Positions 6,633-13,486 of a stretch of 13,557 nt of DNA are shown one piece after another. The translations under genes and the position numbers were made by a program. Every line of letters starts with the position of its first letter. Position 1 is the stretch's first letter. The stretch is from an uncultured Bacteroidales bacterium. Lineage in GTDB: Bacteria > Bacteroidota > Bacteroidia > Bacteroidales > Paludibacteraceae. The notes beneath the pieces are model-generated. The model had not been told where the DNA came from. It made no database searches and worked only from the letters and a program-made list of their open reading frames with translations. The stretch is taken from the NCBI GenBank assembly GCA_937892015.1, contig CALAUY010000006.1, forward strand, positions 1 to 13,557, given 5' to 3'.

Positions 6633-9047
6633 TCATACAAGCGCAAAATCCACCACCTCGTGGATGTCGTGCACGTAATGGAAATGCAGGCCTGACACGT
6701 ACTCGGGCTTTATCTCGTTCACGTCCTTCTCGTTCTCATGGCAGAGCACGATATCCGTGATGCCCGCACGTTTAGCCGCAAGGATTTTCTCCTTGATACC
6801 ACCTACCGGCAGCACTTTGCCGCGCAGCGTCATCTCGCCCGTCATTGCCACCCGTTCGCGCACAAGACGGCCGGTGAAAGCACTAATCATCGCGGTCGTC
6901 ATCGTGATACCCGCACTCGGTCCGTCTTTCGGAATAGCCCCCTCAGGCACGTGCAGATGCACCGAACGTGTGTCAATCAGTTTCTGCTGAATACCGAAAT
7001 CGCCCGCATGCGCACGGATATACCCGAGCGCTATGGTAGCCGACTCTTTCATCACATCGCCCAGATTGCCCGTGAGCGTCAGTGTCGGAGTTTTCGCGGG
7101 ATGAAGCGAGGTCTCAATAAACAGGATTTCCCCGCCCACTTGCGTCCATGCCAAACCTGTCACAACACCCGTGTACGTATTCGTTTCGTACCGGTCGCGG
7201 CTGTACTTGGGTTTGCCCAAAAATGTGCGTATTTCTTCCGGCTCTAACGTGTGACCCGACGGACCGTCTTCCAGCGCTTTTTTCTTGATGAACTTGCGAA
7301 TAACGCTCTGCACTTGCCGGTCCAACTCACGTACGCCCGACTCGCGTGTATATTCATCTATTAAGGTGCGAATGGCCGCATCGGAGAAAACCAGCTCGTC
7401 AGCCTTGAGACCATGCGCCTCCAACTCTTTGGGAATGAGGTGCTTACGGCATATCTGCTCTTTCTCTTCTTGCAGATAACCCGTCATCTCTATCAGCTCC
7501 ATTCGGTCGAGCAACGGGCGCGGGATATTCTGCAGTGAGTTAGCAGTCGCGATAAAAAGCACTTTGCTCAAGTCGTATGGGATATCCAGATAATTGTCGT
7601 GGAAAGTGCTGTTCTGCTCGGGGTCCAGCACCTCCAGCAATGCTGAGGTCGGGTCACCACGAAAGTCATTCGACACCTTGTCAATCTCGTCCAGTACAAA
7701 AACAGGATTGCTCGTCTTCACTTTCTTCAGGCTCTCGACGATGCGCCCGGGCATAGCCGCTACGTACGTCTTGCGATGTCCGCGTATCTCCGCCTCGTCG
7801 TGCAGACCACCCAGACTAATCCGAGCGTACTTGCGGTTCAGCGCTTTGGCAACGCTCCGTCCCAGACTGGTCTTACCCACCCCCGGAGGACCGTACAGGC
7901 ACAGTATCGGCGTCTTATGTTTGTCCGCTGTAGGGCTCGATTGTTGCGCGGCGTGTACCTGGCGCAATACGGCCAGATGCTCCAAGATACGCTCTTTGGC
8001 CTCTTCCATCCCGAAATGGTCTTCATCCAGTACCTGCTGCGCATGGCGGATATCAAGGTCATCCTCGGTATATTCGTTCCATGGCAGAGACAACATCGTC
8101 TCCAGATAGTTGAGTTGAGTGGAGTATTCCGACGACCGCATCTCTATCCTCTCCAGTTTCTTCACCTCCTCTTCAAACACGTTCGCCACCTCTTGGCTCC
8201 ATTGCTTCTGTTTCGCCCGCTCACGCAGCGACATCACATCTTTCTCCGAGGTCTCGCCCAGTTCTTTGCGGATGGCGTGTAACTGTTGATGGAGGAAATA
8301 TTCGCGCTGGTTCTTCGCCACCTCTTCTTGCGCCTTTTTCTGAATATCTTGCTGCACCGTCAGTTGCTCCTCCTCTTTGTTCAGCAGTGTCACGACACTC
8401 GCCGCGCGGTCCTTTATACTGCTCATTTCCAGCAGTTTCTGTCGCTCAGCAATGGGCATCGGATAGTTGGCAGCAATGTAGTTCACCACCATCGACGGAT
8501 ACGTGATGGCGCGCAACCCCACCAGTCCTTCCGGTGGCATATTCTCCATCATTTCGAACAGCTTCATCGCACTGCTCTTGATACTGGCCGCCATCGTGGC
8601 AAACTCAGGCGTATCCTTGTCCGAATCGTCCTCTTCGCGGATACTCACACGGGCTGTCAGATACGGATTCCTATCCACTAACTCGTCCAGATAGATGGGG
8701 AACCATCCTTGTATGATGATGAACGCCATGTCGTTGCCTATCGGTATGACCCTAACTATCCTTGCCGCCACACCGTACCGGTACAAGTCGTCCACTTGCG
8801 GCTCACCAACGCTCTCTTCTTTCTGCGTGAAGACAGCCAACGGCTTGTTCTCTTCGTATGTCTGGCGTACCAGTGCCACCGATTTCGCACGATTCACAGT
8901 CACCGGCATCAACACGTCCGGAAATAGCACTTTGTTCTTCAGGGGAAGAACACCCACTACGTCAAGCTCGCTCAGTGCTTTTTTCTTATCTTCCATCGTT
9001 TCCGAAAGCATCGTCATCAGTGCCTGCTCATTATTGTCTATATCCAT
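6633..9047 (-). CDS. lon: ATP-dependent protease Lon
   Basis: An 804-aa cytoplasmic LonA protease, close to the family's usual 780-820 aa, which degrades misfolded and regulatory proteins. The N-terminal substrate-binding (LAN) domain begins at about residue 31 (VGVLPLKNKVLFPDVLMPV). A coiled-coil middle region (about 220-340) includes REYFLHQQLHAIRKELGE. The AAA+ module has Walker A GPPGVGKT (386-393) and Walker B VFVLDEIDK, with D453 and E454. The protease domain has PKDGPSAG with nucleophile Ser711 and the GGIKEK segment (750-755) that supplies the catalytic lysine of the Ser-Lys dyad. No expected residue is missing. Upstream DNA holds short tandem duplications and a -24/-12-like element, so regulation may differ from the standard promoter type seen elsewhere in the window. 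Confidence 0.97.
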   Translation of the reverse strand: MDIDNNEQALMTMLSETMEDKKKALSELDVVGVLPLKNKVLFPDVLMPVTVNRAKSVALVRQTYEENKPLAVFTQKEESVGEPQVDDLYRYGVAARIVRVIPIGNDMAFIIIQGWFPIYLDELVDRNPYLTARVSIREEDDSDKDTPEFATMAASIKSSAMKLFEMMENMPPEGLVGLRAITYPSMVVNYIAANYPMPIAERQKLLEMSSIKDRAASVVTLLNKEEEQLTVQQDIQKKAQEEVAKNQREYFLHQQLHAIRKELGETSEKDVMSLRERAKQKQWSQEVANVFEEEVKKLERIEMRSSEYSTQLNYLETMLSLPWNEYTEDDLDIRHAQQVLDEDHFGMEEAKERILEHLAVLRQVHAAQQSSPTADKHKTPILCLYGPPGVGKTSLGRSVAKALNRKYARISLGGLHDEAEIRGHRKTYVAAMPGRIVESLKKVKTSNPVFVLDEIDKVSNDFRGDPTSALLEVLDPEQNSTFHDNYLDIPYDLSKVLFIATANSLQNIPRPLLDRMELIEMTGYLQEEKEQICRKHLIPKELEAHGLKADELVFSDAAIRTLIDEYTRESGVRELDRQVQSVIRKFIKKKALEDGPSGHTLEPEEIRTFLGKPKYSRDRYETNTYTGVVTGLAWTQVGGEILFIETSLHPAKTPTLTLTGNLGDVMKESATIALGYIRAHAGDFGIQQKLIDTRSVHLHVPEGAIPKDGPSAGITMTTAMISAFTGRLVRERVAMTGEMTLRGKVLPVGGIKEKILAAKRAGITDIVLCHENEKDVNEIKPEYVSGLHFHYVHDIHEVVDFALV

Positions 9048-9076
9048 ATCGTTGCAATTTCCCTATTTACAATGAT

Positions 9077-9110
9077 TTCTTTTATTATTGTACTTCTTTT
9101 ACTATTGTAC
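9077..9110. repeat. Two tandem 17-nt repeats upstream of lon
   Basis: TTCTTTTATTATTGTAC (9077-9093) is followed directly by TTCTTTTACTATTGTAC (9094-9110); 16 of 17 bases agree. They lie 30-63 nt upstream of the lon start. Read toward lon, each copy begins GTACAAT, so each could hold a -10-like box or an operator. Confidence 0.7.
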
Positions 9111-9113
9111 CCA

Positions 9114-9129
9114 ACAAACCTCGTGCCAA
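9114..9129 (-). promoter_or_regulatory. Possible sigma-54 (-24/-12) element facing lon
   Basis: The minus strand reads TTGGCACGAGGTTTGT from 9129 to 9114. The -24 half TTGGCACG is perfect. At the -12 half the expected GC is GT after the exact 10-nt spacing. Transcription would start about 55 nt upstream of the lon start, inside the tandem repeats. The change in the key -12 dinucleotide makes the call tentative. Confidence 0.35.
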
Positions 9130-9199
9130 AACGACTCGTCTGCCAAAACGACAGACATCTGTCAGCCCCTCTCCTGTCATTTTGTCCACCCATTTTGTC
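9124..9199. promoter_or_regulatory. Cluster of short repeats and a dyad upstream of lon
   Basis: Contains the direct repeat TGCCAAAACGAC (9124-9135 and 9141-9152, period 17), the dyad GACAGA-CA-TCTGTC (9150-9163) and the direct repeat CATTTTGTC (9178-9186 and 9191-9199, period 13). Paired elements of this kind upstream of a promoter are what activator or repressor sites look like; no specific protein can be assigned. Confidence 0.4.
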
Positions 9200-9303
9200 T
9201 GTGCACCTATTTCCCCATTTCCCCATAGTCTCATATATTTGTAAATTTGTAAATGTATGGAGAGGGTATGGAGGGGGTTCGAAAAATGTATATACAAAAT
9301 TAA

Positions 9304-9352
9304 GTTTCAGGTTTCAAGTTTCAGGTTTCAAGTTTCAGGTTTAATGTTTTAG
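9304..9352. repeat. Heptanucleotide tandem array, seven units
   Basis: Seven successive 7-nt units starting with G: GTTTCAG, GTTTCAA, GTTTCAG, GTTTCAA, GTTTCAG, GTTTAAT, GTTTTAG. The alternation of the first five gives a 14-nt higher-order repeat. The array is non-coding and could change length by slippage. Confidence 0.8.
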
Positions 9353-9353
9353 G

Positions 9354-9667
9354 TCGTGTCATTCTTTCCTACGCTGCGGACGTTCTGCTTCTTTCCTCAC
9401 AAGCTCGGACAATCGCTACGCGTGCGCTGTGCGTGTCCAAAAAACCTCCAACCGCCTTCCTATCGCTTTGTAACTATTTAACAATTTGACAATTGTTCTT
9501 TTTAGCTCTATGAACTTTGCTCCTCGTTACCAAAATAGCCTACAAAGTAAATGTAAAAATATGGGCTAAACAGAAAAAAGCACCCTCAATTTGCATTTTT
9601 TTACGATTTTGCTTCCATATGTCAAAAAAAAGCTGCAACTTGGCACGATTTTTGCGGTAAATGCATG
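9354..9667. other. Non-coding stretch between the two heptamer arrays
   Basis: No convincing gene is seen on either strand. A GC-rich part (about 9362-9438) differs in composition from its AT-rich surroundings and contains an imperfect repeat, TTCTTTCCT followed shortly by CGGAC, at 9362-9381 and 9389-9410. A small dyad AACAATT/AATTGTT (9480-9497, 4-nt loop) is followed by CTTTTT but its stem is all A/T except one pair. The stretch is bounded by the direct repeat AATGTTTTAGG (9343-9353 and 9668-9678). The sigma-54 promoter lies near its right end. Confidence 0.45.
9640..9655 (+). promoter_or_regulatory. Sigma-54 (-24/-12) promoter of the export operon
   Basis: TTGGCACGATTTTTGC matches the RpoN consensus TTGGCACG-N4-TTGC at every fixed base: GG at 9642-9643, exactly 10 nt, then GC at 9654-9655. 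Predicted start is near 9667, giving a leader of about 80 nt that contains the second heptamer array. Such promoters need an ATP-driven enhancer-binding protein, whose gene is not in this window. Confidence 0.75.
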
Positions 9668-9670
9668 AAT

Positions 9671-9719
9671 GTTTTAGGCTTCAAGTACTTTGAACTTTGA
9701 ACATTGAGCATTGAACTCA
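9671..9719. repeat. Degenerate heptanucleotide array in the operon leader
   Basis: Seven units of 7 nt in register: GTTTTAG, GCTTCAA, GTACTTT, GAACTTT, GAACATT, GAGCATT, GAACTCA. The first unit equals the last unit of the array at 9304-9352. It falls between the predicted transcription start and the start codon at 9747. Confidence 0.6.
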
Positions 9720-9738
9720 TAAGTAACAAACAAAATAT

Positions 9739-9744
9739 AGGAGG
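9739..9744 (+). promoter_or_regulatory. Strong but closely spaced Shine-Dalgarno
   Basis: AGGAGG ends only 2 nt before ATG 9747, closer than the usual 5-9 nt, so it may work poorly or partly. It still supports this start; there is no better-spaced ATG nearby. Confidence 0.5.
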
Positions 9745-9746
9745 AA

Positions 9747-12218
9747 ATGAATAAAATATACGAGTATTTTCGTGGGCATCGATGGGTGCTGTGGTGTGTG
9801 CTGGGCGTGAGTGCCGTGGCATTCGCCGTGATTGGGTTGACCTGTCCGTTAGAAGAGAACATCATGAAACTGTTGCCGATGGCGGAAGACAATGAGACGT
9901 TAACGCTCTCGTTTTCAGACATCAAGGTGAAAGACAAGATGTTCGTGCAAGTGTGCACTCGCGACGGGTACGAGTTGTCGCAAGAGGAGTTGGGCGAGAT
10001 AATGGATACGTTCATGGACGAAGTGATTGCGAACGATTCGTCGAACCATTTCATTGCGTCGGCGTTGTATCAGATTGACCCGTCGCTGATTGTGGAGGCA
10101 GGCACGTACCTGATGGAGCACTCACCGGCCTATCTGGATTTTGAGGATGCCGAATTGGACAGTCTGACATCTGCGGCGCATATCGAGCAGACGGTGGCGT
10201 TGTATTTAGAGATGATGGACACTCCCGTTGGGGAGCAGCTCTACGACCTTTTCACGTACGACCCGTCGGGCATCGTAATCGCCAAGACACCCTTGACGCA
10301 GTTGTTGGGCGACATGAGCGATGGGGCGGACAAGCCGAGTCGCTTCAACGGCAGTCACCTGTATTCGGCTGATGGTCGCGCCTGTATCGGGATGTTCGAC
10401 CCGACACTGTCGCTGAACGAGTCAGCACAGGCGGGCAAGCTGGTGCGTCAGTTGGACAAAGTGCGCAAAGAGGTAGAGTCGGCTCATCCCGAGGTGGAGG
10501 TACTGTGGCACGGAACAATCGCACAGTCGGCAGGCAACTCGATGCAGACCAAACGCGACTTAGTCTGCACGGTGATGATATCGTTGGTGATCATCATCAT
10601 CTTGTTAGGCATCTGTTTCAAGCGTCCGTCATATATCTTAGCGATGTTGCTGCCGATAGTGTATGGCACTGTTTTCTCGCTGTGTATCATCCATTTAGCG
10701 CGCGGCGGTATGTCGCTGCTGGCGTTGGGATTGGGTGCAATCGTGCTGGGAGTGGCACTCAGTTACTGCATGCACGTGCTCATTCATTACGTCTATACAG
10801 GCAACGTACAAGAGACGCTGCGCGTACAGACCAAACCGGTGCTAATGGGTTCACTGACAACTATCGGTGCGTTTGTGGGACTGCTGTTCACACAATCGGC
10901 ACTCCTGCAAGATTTCGGACTGTTCGCCTCGCTCGTTATCGTGGGCACTACTGTGGCATCGCTCATCTTCATGCCGCAGTTTTTCCCGAAGAACCACAAG
11001 CCCAATCACCGTGCGTTTGCTTTCCTTGAACGGGTGAACGCATGGAAGCCAGAAGAGAACAAATGGCTTACATGGACGGTGCTGATTTTCTGCACGGTAT
11101 GCATCTGTTTCTCCGGCAAATATACGTTCGACAACGACCTTCATAACATCAATTTCCTCTCGGATTTCACGCAACGCTCGATGGCCAAATGGGCAGCGGG
11201 AAATAATAACGGGTGGACGTTGCAATACTATGCCGCAACGGGCAAGGAGCTCGATGAGGCTCTGGAGAACCTGAACGGTATCGACGAGGCATGCGACTCG
11301 CTGAAAGAGACGGGGTTGATAGCGTCGTACATACAGACGAGTGCGCTGCTGCCGTCGAGCTCGGTGCAACAAGCGCGCATCGACCATTGGGCGGCATATT
11401 TCACGCCGGAAAAACAGGCACAAGTGTGGCAAAACGTGCAAACGGCCTGCCGGCGACTGGATATTGACCCCGACCTGTTCGACAATTTCCGTCTCATCAT
11501 GGCCGCTCCGCAAGAGCCCGAATGCATCTACGAGGCGGCGTTGTTGCCGGAAGAGATGACGAACATGTTCGTGGAAAAAGTGGGAGACGACTGGCTCGTT
11601 TTCTTCCCCGTGATGACCTCGCTCGACAATCGTCTGCCGGCGATGGATGCTCTTGGCGTGGTGCCGGGCTGCTTAGTGCTCGACCCCTATCATTACACCA
11701 CGTCACTCGTGGATATGGTGCACGACGATTTCAACCTCATCATGCTCATCTCGTCGATTTTCGTGTTCTTGTTGCTGCTCGTTAGTTACCGCAACCTATG
11801 GGTGGCACTGATTGCGTTTGCGCCGATGATGATCTCTTGGTACACGGTACTGGGCGCAATGGCCATCTTCCATCAGACGTTCAACATGATTAACGTGGTC
11901 ATCAGCTCGTTCATCTTCGGTATAGGCGTTGATTACTCTATCTTCATCATGGACGGATTACGCAAAAAGCATGAGGGCGACCACGACGACCGGACGATTG
12001 TCTATCACAAGACTGCCATAACCATCTCAGGCACAGTGCTTTGCATCTGTATGTTCTCGCTGTTCTTTGCACAACATCCGGCTCTGCGCTCGATAGCCTT
12101 CGCCTCGATTGTGGGGATGGTGACCACCATCTTGCTGTCTTATACCTTGCAGCCCAACCTGTATAGGCTGTACATCCAACTGAAAGAGAAAAAACAACAT
12201 AAGAAAAGTCAACAATGA
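9747..12218 (+). CDS. MMPL/RND-family exporter
   Basis: An 823-aa inner-membrane exporter with the duplicated RND layout: one membrane helix (about 13-33), a large periplasmic domain (about 34-268), a helix bundle (about 272-412), then a second half with a helix (about 440-457), periplasmic domain (about 458-660) and helix bundle (about 662-806). The motif GIGVDYSIF (725-733) is the MMPL/HpnN signature with the proton-relay Asp729; the matching place in the first half reads GVALSYCM, with Ser339 instead. Family members export lipids and lipid-like molecules, and predicted exporters of this type occur in aryl-polyene and hopanoid systems. It overlaps the LolA-like gene by 4 nt (ATGA), indicating translational coupling, and follows the sigma-54 promoter. 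The cargo is unknown. Confidence 0.9.
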   Translation: MNKIYEYFRGHRWVLWCVLGVSAVAFAVIGLTCPLEENIMKLLPMAEDNETLTLSFSDIKVKDKMFVQVCTRDGYELSQEELGEIMDTFMDEVIANDSSNHFIASALYQIDPSLIVEAGTYLMEHSPAYLDFEDAELDSLTSAAHIEQTVALYLEMMDTPVGEQLYDLFTYDPSGIVIAKTPLTQLLGDMSDGADKPSRFNGSHLYSADGRACIGMFDPTLSLNESAQAGKLVRQLDKVRKEVESAHPEVEVLWHGTIAQSAGNSMQTKRDLVCTVMISLVIIIILLGICFKRPSYILAMLLPIVYGTVFSLCIIHLARGGMSLLALGLGAIVLGVALSYCMHVLIHYVYTGNVQETLRVQTKPVLMGSLTTIGAFVGLLFTQSALLQDFGLFASLVIVGTTVASLIFMPQFFPKNHKPNHRAFAFLERVNAWKPEENKWLTWTVLIFCTVCICFSGKYTFDNDLHNINFLSDFTQRSMAKWAAGNNNGWTLQYYAATGKELDEALENLNGIDEACDSLKETGLIASYIQTSALLPSSSVQQARIDHWAAYFTPEKQAQVWQNVQTACRRLDIDPDLFDNFRLIMAAPQEPECIYEAALLPEEMTNMFVEKVGDDWLVFFPVMTSLDNRLPAMDALGVVPGCLVLDPYHYTTSLVDMVHDDFNLIMLISSIFVFLLLLVSYRNLWVALIAFAPMMISWYTVLGAMAIFHQTFNMINVVISSFIFGIGVDYSIFIMDGLRKKHEGDHDDRTIVYHKTAITISGTVLCICMFSLFFAQHPALRSIAFASIVGMVTTILLSYTLQPNLYRLYIQLKEKKQHKKSQQ

Positions 12219-12772
12219 AACGATTTGCTTTTATAGTCACTCTTGCGCTGGCGGCAACGACGCTCGTCCGTGCACAAGGTATTGATGCCACTATTCTTCA
12301 GCTGCAGCAGAGTGCTTATTCTTCGGCCTTCTCGGAAACGAAAGTGCTGCCCAAACTGAAGAAAGAGACAACCAAGACAGGCGTGCTCGAATGGCAGTCG
12401 CCGTCGCATTTGAGGATGGATTACAGCGATCCTGCGGGCGATTACACGCTGATTGAGGATGTCGTTTTCAGTGTGAACACCCACGGTGCGTTGCAGAAAC
12501 TGCCGGCGAAAGATGCCAACACCAAGACGGGTTTGCTACGTCTGACGTTGCTCAACGCTTTTCAGGGCAAGGTGGCAGACATCGCGGCGATGACAGGTGC
12601 AGACGCAACCTATACAGAGCAAAGGGGGCGTTACGTGTGCGAGTTAATAGCCGAGCGTCCCAAGCACGGGGTGAAGAGTCTGCGACTGGAGTACGACAAG
12701 ACGAACGGGCATCTGTTGTTGCTGACTATCACGGAGTTCAACGGTAACTATACGACGTGGACGGTCAAATGA
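12215..12772 (+). CDS. LolA-like periplasmic lipoprotein/lipid carrier
   Basis: A 185-aa secreted protein. Residues 1-20 are a signal peptide (KR, a hydrophobic core, then VRA) with likely cleavage before Gln21. The mature part shows the LolA/LolB pattern: a helix, then a segment AFSETKVLPKLKKETTKTGV like the family's early F-Q-x-K region, then GVLEWQSPSHLRMDYSDP, which corresponds to the L-x-R-P-x-x-x-R-x-x-Y-x-x-P region. LolA-type proteins carry acylated molecules across the periplasm in an open beta barrel. The true chromosomal LolA is usually found elsewhere, so this copy, coupled to the exporter, is probably dedicated to the exporter's product. It directly precedes the disrupted UspA-like gene by 24 nt. 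Confidence 0.82.
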   Translation: MKRFAFIVTLALAATTLVRAQGIDATILQLQQSAYSSAFSETKVLPKLKKETTKTGVLEWQSPSHLRMDYSDPAGDYTLIEDVVFSVNTHGALQKLPAKDANTKTGLLRLTLLNAFQGKVADIAAMTGADATYTEQRGRYVCELIAERPKHGVKSLRLEYDKTNGHLLLLTITEFNGNYTTWTVK

Positions 12773-13149
12773 CGCGGACAAAAACAGCGAGATGACGTGC
12801 GGGTTGTGTATGTAGAAGATACAGTGACGGCAGTCGGGCGCGAGTGGGCAGAACGACTGACACAAGCGCTCGAAAGAGCGTTTGTGGTGGTGTCCGGCAA
12901 CGATTTCAGCGCAGACGACGAGGCGGACATCATCTTCTTTGCCGTCAGTGCTAAGGGCCGACACGTACAGAGATATTTGAATGCCTCGCGAGCTCTCCGT
13001 TGCCCCTATATCTTCATTACGCCGCAGATGCGTTTCCCTGCAGAGTCGGTACTGACGAACGTGCTGGCACCCGTGACGATGCTCGAAGAAGAGGTGCACA
13101 AAAGTGAGCTGTTAGGCCACTTGATGCGCTATACAGGTACGTCGGCGAC

Positions 13150-13212
13150 GCTCATGCCGGCACACGACTATGGTAGCCGCGCACGCAACCATAGTCGTGT
13201 GCCGGCATGAGC
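13150..13212. repeat. Perfect 25-bp inverted repeat (fold-back)
   Basis: Arms 13150-13174 and 13188-13212 are perfect reverse complements around a 13-nt loop. The right arm breaks the UspA-like reading frame and ends exactly where the adapter match starts. This is the mark of a self-primed hairpin molecule made during library preparation, not of a natural hairpin. Confidence 0.93.
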
Positions 13213-13231
13213 AGATCGGAAGAGCACACGT
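13213..13231 (+). other. Illumina TruSeq adapter sequence in the assembly
   Basis: AGATCGGAAGAGCACACGT, 19 bases, is identical to the start of the common TruSeq read-1 adapter, which would continue with C where this window has T. The final bases may be shared with the true genomic sequence. It is a contaminant joined into the contig. Confidence 0.93.
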
Positions 13232-13486
13232 TCATTCAGGAACGAGCCGAGGACCTCGGACGCACGTTCGACGTGAGAGAGCACGCGGCACGAACCGACT
13301 CGATGTCGCTCTACAAAGAGGTGACAACCGTTCGCAACACGGACATGATTGTCTGGACAGCTTCGCGCGACTACGGACTGGACGACCTGCTCTTCGGACC
13401 GGCTGAAAGGAAGATTATCCTCCGCTCGGCCGTTCCCGTGGCGTTGCTGAATCCCAGAGGTGATTTATACAGTTTATGTGATTGAG

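Larger units (their letters stand above)
12797..13485 (+). pseudogene. UspA-like protein, frame broken by an artefact insertion
   Basis: Two frames make one protein: 12797-13189 (to ...HDYGSRARN) and about 13228-13485 (TFIQERAEDLG... to the stop). Removing 38 nt (13190-13227) joins them and gives about 216 aa. The removed part is a fold-back copy plus adapter sequence, so the living gene is probably intact. The C-terminal part, TDMIVWTASRDYGLDDLLFG (near the end) followed by AERKIILRSAVPVALLNPR, resembles the last strand and loop of universal stress protein domains. The N-terminal half looks like a second, diverged copy, so a tandem UspA-like protein is likely. The ATP-binding G-x2-G-x9-G pattern is not clear. 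The start GTG 12797 is the first usable start after an in-frame stop. Function is unknown; the position suggests co-transcription with the exporter pair. Confidence 0.6.

Noticed and set aside
7594..8282. Plus-strand open frames opposite lon.
   Set aside because: They are complementary to conserved Lon domains and have biased, low-complexity composition typical of shadow frames.
9304..9352. A CRISPR array.
   Set aside because: Units are 7 nt without spacers and there are no cas genes; it is a simple tandem repeat.
9480..9497. An intrinsic terminator made of AACAATT/AATTGTT followed by CTTTTT.
   Set aside because: The stem is 7 bp with a single G-C pair and no gene ends nearby, so termination there is not supported.
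13175..13187. The hairpin at 13150-13212 as a riboregulator, attC-like site or programmed frameshift signal.
   Set aside because: Its right arm ends exactly at an adapter sequence and the frame is restored by removing it, so a library artefact explains everything.
13207..13485. A separate small gene beginning with MSRSEEHTFIQ.
   Set aside because: Its first residues are translated adapter (AGATCGGAAGAGC...); the remainder is the C-terminal half of the UspA-like protein.
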